Positions 5,508-9,401 of a DNA stretch of 9,401 nt are shown piece after piece. The translations under genes and the position numbers were made by a program. The stretch is from Paludibacter sp. (lineage in GTDB: Bacteria > Bacteroidota > Bacteroidia > Bacteroidales > Paludibacteraceae), in assembly GCA_024709185.1 (NCBI GenBank), contig JANJXE010000202.1, forward strand, positions 1-9,401, in the 5' to 3' direction. Under the pieces are notes generated by a model, which was not told where the DNA came from, did not search any database, and was given only the letters and a program-made list of their open reading frames with translations. Every line of letters starts with the position of its first letter. Position 1 is the stretch's first letter.

Positions 5508-6905
5508 ATGTTAACAGATTTTCTAAGCTCTAAAATACAACAGGAACTACCTTTTGTACCTACCAGTCAGCAACAGGAGCTGATGCGTAAATTAGGTGAA
5601 TACCTCAGCTTATCTGCACCTGAAAAAGCGTTTATGCTACGTGGTTATGCCGGAACCGGCAAAACAACTGTAGTAGGAGCACTTGTGCGGGCACTCGACC
5701 GATTGAATCAGCAAACAGTGCTGTTGGCTCCTACAGGTAGAGCTGCTAAAGTTTTCAGTTCTTACTCCGGATTTCCGGCCTTCACTATACATAAAAAGAT
5801 ATACCGTCAGAAATCGGCTGCCGAGCCTGTGTTTTCACTGGCACCGAACTTACATTCCAATACGCTTTTTATCGTTGATGAGGCGTCAATGATTTCCAAT
5901 AAAGGAAACGATTCAGAGTTTGGATCAGGGTATTTGCTGGATGATTTGATTCAGTACGTGTATGAAGGTGATGGATGCAGTTTGATAGTAATGGGCGATA
6001 CTGCGCAATTACCTCCCGTGATGCAGGAAACATCTCCGGCTCTCGAACTTTCTGTTCTGGAAGGCTATGGATTGCAGGTAATGAGTTTTACCCTTACATC
6101 GGTGGTACGTCAGGCGCTCGAAAGTGGCATTTTGTATAATGCTACCTTGTTGCGTCAGGCCCTGGTTGATGAATTGACGACGCATTTACCACGTCTTAAA
6201 CTAAGCTCTTTTGTTGATATCAAGGCATTAGGAGGCATGGATCTGGTCGATGAAATTCAACGGTCGTACGATGGAGTAGGAGCCACTGAAACGATAATTA
6301 TCACCCGTTCAAACAAGAGGGCATCTTATTTCAATAATGGAATACGGGGCAGGGTAATGCAGATGGAAGACGAACTTTCGAATGGTGATTTATTGATGAT
6401 TACACGCAATAATTACTTCTGGAATAAACCTTACAAGGAGATTGACTTCATAGCCAACGGTGATATTGTAGAAGTAACGCGCATAAGAAAGCACCGTGAA
6501 ATGTATGGTTTTCGTTTTGCTGAATTATCGCTTCGTTCGCTCGATGCTGATTGGGAAATCGATGCTATGGTTTGGCTCGATATCTTACAGGCTGAAACCC
6601 CGGCTCAGGTAAACGAATTGAGCAACAAGCTTTTTTTTGCAGTTCAGGAAGATTATCTTGAAATTGGCTCAAAACGTGAACGCTATCGTAAAATGCAGGA
6701 AAATGAATTTCTTAATGCTTTACAGGTTAAATTTGCGTATTCTGTAACTTGTCATAAAGCTCAGGGCGGTCAGTGGAAAAAAGTATTTATTGATATGAGT
6801 ATACTGCCAGATATGCAAATCGATGTCAATTATTACAGGTGGTTATACACTGCACTTACACGTGCCACTGAAACGGTATATCTTGTAAATTATCCTTCGA
6901 AATAA
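5508..6905 (+). CDS. Superfamily 1B DNA helicase, RecD/Pif1/Dda-like ATPase
   Basis: A 465-residue ATP-dependent helicase with the SF1 motifs in order: motif I/Walker A GYAGTGKTT (46-54), Ia LLAPTGRAAKV (72-82), II/Walker B FIVDEASM (121-128), III VMGDTAQLPPV (161-171), IV IITRSNKRA (264-272), V VTCHKAQG (413-420) and VI YTALTRA (447-453). The last two form a UvrD_C_2-like C-terminal end. It lacks the long N-terminal helix-hairpin-helix region of RecD2 and matches the compact stand-alone helicases common in Bacteroidota, often annotated as RecD-like or AAA ATPase. A role in DNA repair, recombination or fork processing on single-stranded DNA is inferred; no partner gene is adjacent. The ATG at 5508 is preferred because MLTDFLSSKIQ and the PTSQQQE segment (18-24), a likely Q-motif, form the expected N-terminus. 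It is a single-gene unit, divergent from kduI and convergent with the ROK kinase gene. Confidence 0.92.
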   Translation: MLTDFLSSKIQQELPFVPTSQQQELMRKLGEYLSLSAPEKAFMLRGYAGTGKTTVVGALVRALDRLNQQTVLLAPTGRAAKVFSSYSGFPAFTIHKKIYRQKSAAEPVFSLAPNLHSNTLFIVDEASMISNKGNDSEFGSGYLLDDLIQYVYEGDGCSLIVMGDTAQLPPVMQETSPALELSVLEGYGLQVMSFTLTSVVRQALESGILYNATLLRQALVDELTTHLPRLKLSSFVDIKALGGMDLVDEIQRSYDGVGATETIIITRSNKRASYFNNGIRGRVMQMEDELSNGDLLMITRNNYFWNKPYKEIDFIANGDIVEVTRIRKHREMYGFRFAELSLRSLDADWEIDAMVWLDILQAETPAQVNELSNKLFFAVQEDYLEIGSKRERYRKMQENEFLNALQVKFAYSVTCHKAQGGQWKKVFIDMSILPDMQIDVNYYRWLYTALTRATETVYLVNYPSK

Positions 6906-6906
6906 A

Positions 6907-6942
6907 AAACTTCCGGTGAATACAATAATTCACCGGAAGTTT
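6907..6942. terminator. Intrinsic terminator between helicase and ROK kinase genes
   Basis: A perfect 15-bp stem pairs 6907-6921 with 6928-6942 around a six-base loop (ACAATA); the core is CTTCCGGTGAAT. On the - strand the stem runs into TTTTTTATTT, a good U-run, so it should terminate the transporter-kinase transcript. On the + strand only TTT follows, making it a weaker terminator for the helicase gene, whose stop is at 6903-6905. Confidence 0.85.
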
Positions 6943-6962
6943 CGAAGTATTAATCTCAGGTA

Positions 6963-7922
6963 TTATTTTATTTCCCAGGCCAGTGCCGAAGCTCCCAGAA
7001 TTGCAGCGTCGGCTTCTTTCAATTCAGAGAACATCACTTTTACTTTCCCTTTCCACAAAGGAAGTACATTCGCGTTCATGTGATCGACAATAGGTTTAAG
7101 AATGAAATCACCTGCTTTTGAAAGGCCACCGAATAGAATAATGGCTTCCGGCGCAGAAAAAGCTACAAAATCGGCCAGCGCTTCACCCAAAATTTTTCCG
7201 GTGTATTCAAAAATTTCCAATGCAATTTTATCGCCCTGCACAGCAGCTTCATAAACATCTTTTGAAGTAATTGAATCGGCAGGAATATTGCGTAACAGGC
7301 TTGCTTCTTTACTCATGTCCAGCATTTCACGGGCAGTACGGGCTACACCGGTTGCCGAAGCATAGGTTTCAAGACATCCGGTTTTTCCACAACCACACAT
7401 TCGACCGTTGTTGCGTACCGAAGTGGTATGTCCTAATTCTCCGGCAAAACCATCGTGTCCGTAAACCAACTTACCATCAATTACAATTCCACTACCCACA
7501 CCTGTTCCAAGGGTAATCATAATAAAATGCTTCATACCCCTGGCGGCACCATAAATCATCTCCCCAATAGCTGCAGCGTTGGCATCATTGGTGAGTGCAG
7601 TAGGAATTCCAAATTTCTGTGTCATCAATTCGGCAAATGGAATCTGACCTTTCCAGGGTAAATTGGGTGCAAACTCAATCTTACCACTGTAGAAATTACC
7701 ATTGGGTGCACCAACACCAATTCCTTTGATTTTATCGTTGCCGCCTGCTGCTTCGATTAGTTTCGACAATTCAGCATATAAATCGTCGATATAAAGCTTG
7801 ATATCAGAATGTGTGGCTGTTTTGACAGCGCTTTTCGAGAGAACATTTCCACGGGCATCCACAACACCAAACACAGTGTTGGTACCTCCCATATCGATGC
7901 CAATTACATAAGGCTTATTCAT
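6963..7922 (-). CDS. ROK-family sugar kinase, probable glucokinase
   Basis: A 319-residue ROK kinase of standard length with no N-terminal helix-turn-helix, so an enzyme rather than a ROK repressor. The phosphate-binding motif DMGGTN (10-15) begins the protein. TNDANAAAIGE (111-121) carries the catalytic base Asp113, and TLGTGVGSGIVIDG (137-150) is the second phosphate loop. ELGH (162-165) with CGCGKTGCLE (176-185) forms the ROK zinc and sugar site (His165, Cys176, Cys178, Cys183, plus Glu185). The C-terminal FGGLSKAGD (264-272) contributes to the adenosine site. It should phosphorylate a cytoplasmic hexose with ATP; glucose is the first guess, but ROK members also use fructose, mannose, allose or N-acetylated sugars, and motifs do not settle this. 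It lies 20 bases downstream of the transporter gene with no promoter between, so uptake and phosphorylation are probably co-expressed. Confidence 0.92.
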   Translation of the reverse strand: MNKPYVIGIDMGGTNTVFGVVDARGNVLSKSAVKTATHSDIKLYIDDLYAELSKLIEAAGGNDKIKGIGVGAPNGNFYSGKIEFAPNLPWKGQIPFAELMTQKFGIPTALTNDANAAAIGEMIYGAARGMKHFIMITLGTGVGSGIVIDGKLVYGHDGFAGELGHTTSVRNNGRMCGCGKTGCLETYASATGVARTAREMLDMSKEASLLRNIPADSITSKDVYEAAVQGDKIALEIFEYTGKILGEALADFVAFSAPEAIILFGGLSKAGDFILKPIVDHMNANVLPLWKGKVKVMFSELKEADAAILGASALAWEIK

Positions 7923-7942
7923 ATTTTCTGTATTGAAATAAA

Positions 7943-9394
7943 TTAATCTGTTGGAATGTCTTTATTTACATTTTTGCTACCTACTAGCGCATACCACAGC
8001 ATGTAAGCTATACCGGCAAACATCACCCAATAGCTGTTGAGGTAACCAAAAGAATCGGCAACATATCCCTGAATCAAAGGAACAATACCACCACCACTTA
8101 CCATCACCATGAAGATACCTGATGCTGCTTCTGTATATTTACCCAAACCTTCCACTGCAAGGTTGAAAATACTTCCCCACATAATGGAAGTAGCAAGACC
8201 GGTAAGAATGATGAATAAGATATTGATAGGAATTTGTGTGGTTTCCAGCGCAAAATTGATAGGAATAGATACTGTCATGCTTACCGGGAGGAAGATGGTG
8301 AGTGCCATAAACAACAATCCTGCTGATGTTACTGAAATCATCATAGCTCGGCTCGATACCTTGGCGCCGATAGAAGCTCCAATAAGTCGGCCTACAAGCA
8401 TCAAAAGCCAGTACAATCCAACAATGATACCAGCCAATCCAGCATCAATATTCAATCCGGATACTGTTTTACCGGAAATAATATCTTTTGCTTTTTGATA
8501 AGAGTCTGCACCTATAACCTTTTGAACATAACCTTCAGTTGTTTTATTTTGTTCGTCTTCCAGTTGGAGCGATTGAAGGTATACGGCATCGGTTGATTGT
8601 CTTTCGTATTCTGCAATTTTTTCATTTGCCACTTCTTCAGTAAAAGCAGTCATATAGAGATTAGCTGTACTTGGTACGCCAATCTCAACCCCTACGTAAA
8701 CAAAAATAGCAATTGTACCGAAAATAAAGTGACGGAAAGAAAGCGGACTGTGTTTATCTTTACCTTCAGTTTTTGATTTTACAACGCGGTCTTTATGTGG
8801 TTCTGGTATTCGAACAACTGAAAGCACTACAAATGCAAGTGCAAAAATTCCCATAGCCAGGAAAAGGGCAGGATTGGCTTTTTCAATAGTACGACCTGCT
8901 TCGGCTCCCATCAGATACCCTACTAACATTGGAGTAATGGTGGCAGCTACAGAATTAATCGATCCTCCAAACTGAATAAGCTGATTTCCTTTGTTACCAC
9001 CACCACCAAGCGTGTTAAGCATCGGGTTAACAACTGCATTCAACATACACATGGAAAAACCAGATATAAAAGCACCAATCAGGTAAACGCTGAATGTTCC
9101 GAGGCTTCCGGAAAGATATTGTACTCCTACACCTGTAAAACCAACTGCGATGGCAGCTAATGCAGTCTTCTTGTAACCGATTTTCTTCAGCATTAATCCG
9201 GCTGGTATGCCCATGAATGCATAAGCAATAAAGTTGGCGAAAAATCCTAACTGTGATTCAAAATTTGTTGCACCGAATTGTTTGGCTACAATTACTCCCA
9301 TCGGGCTTGGCAGACCGGTAACGAAAGCAATCATAAAAAACAATGCAAACATCATTGCAATGGGTAGTACATTGCTTGTTTTTTCCTTGTTCAT
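7943..9394 (-). CDS. MFS sugar transporter, FucP/GluP-like (glucose/galactose type)
   Basis: A 483-residue inner-membrane major facilitator, probably a sugar:H+ symporter. About 12 hydrophobic segments are visible, beginning near residues 10-28, 48-66, 77-94 and 101-120 and ending near 452-471. FucP-family marks include FFANFIAYAFMGIPAGLMLKK (51-71) with KIGYKK (71-76), AVVNPMLNTLGG (120-131), and YVGVEIGVPS after segment 7 (233-242). It is longer than the usual ~410-440 residues because of a hydrophilic stretch at roughly 249-317, between segments 7 and 8, which should face the periplasm. MNKEKTSN starts at the ATG at 9394, and the promoter lies beyond the window edge seven bases later. It forms a two-gene unit with the ROK kinase, which implies a substrate phosphorylated after entry, such as a hexose. 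A hexuronate substrate is less likely but not excluded. Confidence 0.9.
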   Translation of the reverse strand: MNKEKTSNVLPIAMMFALFFMIAFVTGLPSPMGVIVAKQFGATNFESQLGFFANFIAYAFMGIPAGLMLKKIGYKKTALAAIAVGFTGVGVQYLSGSLGTFSVYLIGAFISGFSMCMLNAVVNPMLNTLGGGGNKGNQLIQFGGSINSVAATITPMLVGYLMGAEAGRTIEKANPALFLAMGIFALAFVVLSVVRIPEPHKDRVVKSKTEGKDKHSPLSFRHFIFGTIAIFVYVGVEIGVPSTANLYMTAFTEEVANEKIAEYERQSTDAVYLQSLQLEDEQNKTTEGYVQKVIGADSYQKAKDIISGKTVSGLNIDAGLAGIIVGLYWLLMLVGRLIGASIGAKVSSRAMMISVTSAGLLFMALTIFLPVSMTVSIPINFALETTQIPINILFIILTGLATSIMWGSIFNLAVEGLGKYTEAASGIFMVMVSGGGIVPLIQGYVADSFGYLNSYWVMFAGIAYMLWYALVGSKNVNKDIPTD

Positions 9395-9401
9395 GTTCTG
9401 A

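Noticed and set aside
6963..7922. ROK protein as a transcriptional repressor (NagC/Mlc type)
   Set aside because: It starts directly with the DMGGTN phosphate loop and has no N-terminal helix-turn-helix.
8109..8498. 129-codon open frame on the + strand
   Set aside because: It lies wholly antisense to the MFS transporter gene and shows no recognisable motif, signal or leader.
1..9401. Mobile element, CRISPR array, toxin-antitoxin or defence island
   Set aside because: No transposase, integrase, spaced direct repeats, small paired genes or defence-type domains were seen; the lone SF1 helicase resembles a housekeeping repair-type protein and has no partner gene.

Overview
The window looks like chromosomal DNA from a Bacteroidota member, probably Bacteroidales-like. 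The evidence is the protein families present, the lack of strong Shine-Dalgarno sequences with A/T-rich leaders instead, and three copies of the Bacteroidota -7 element TAnnTTTG at gene starts. I cannot name a genus. There is no transposase, tRNA, rRNA or CRISPR array. Coding density is high, and no gene-free stretch exceeds about 100 bases.

Layout. (1) Positions 1-2505, + strand: the C-terminal half of DNA gyrase subunit A, cut by the window edge, then an exported TPR protein that is probably co-transcribed. A strong bidirectional terminator (2512-2563) closes this unit. (2) Positions 2576-5408, - strand: a uronate-catabolism cluster read kduI -> kduD -> exported DUF4861 protein. kduI and kduD are 26 bases apart. 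The DUF4861 gene has its own likely promoter inside the 3' end of kduD and a long hairpin in its leader. (3) Positions 5508-6905, + strand: a superfamily 1B (RecD/Pif1/Dda-like) helicase, divergent from kduI. The 99-base spacer holds two identical facing -7 elements (TATCTTTG) and a perfect 16-base palindrome, AATTGGTACACCAATT. (4) Positions 6963-9394, - strand: a ROK-family sugar kinase downstream of a FucP-like MFS sugar transporter, ending at a hairpin terminator shared with the helicase gene.

How the genes fit. KduI and KduD are consecutive cytoplasmic steps: 5-keto-4-deoxyuronate, released by lyases and unsaturated uronyl hydrolases from pectin or other uronic-acid polymers, is isomerised and then reduced to 2-keto-3-deoxygluconate (KDG). 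KDG kinase, KDG-phosphate aldolase, lyases, GH88/GH105 enzymes and SusC/D are not in the window, so this is a partial or satellite locus. The secreted DUF4861 protein is the least understood member and may act on a related sugar outside the cytoplasm (inference). The transporter and kinase form a general hexose uptake and phosphorylation pair. Whether they belong to the uronate regulon cannot be told from this window.

The points most worth following are the DUF4861 protein, the GntR/FCD-type (UxuR/ExuR-like) palindrome between kduI and the helicase gene, the leader hairpin before DUF4861, the apparently leaderless helicase mRNA, and a charged loop of about 70 residues inserted in the transporter. 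I see no clear sign of a wholly new defence or mobile system.
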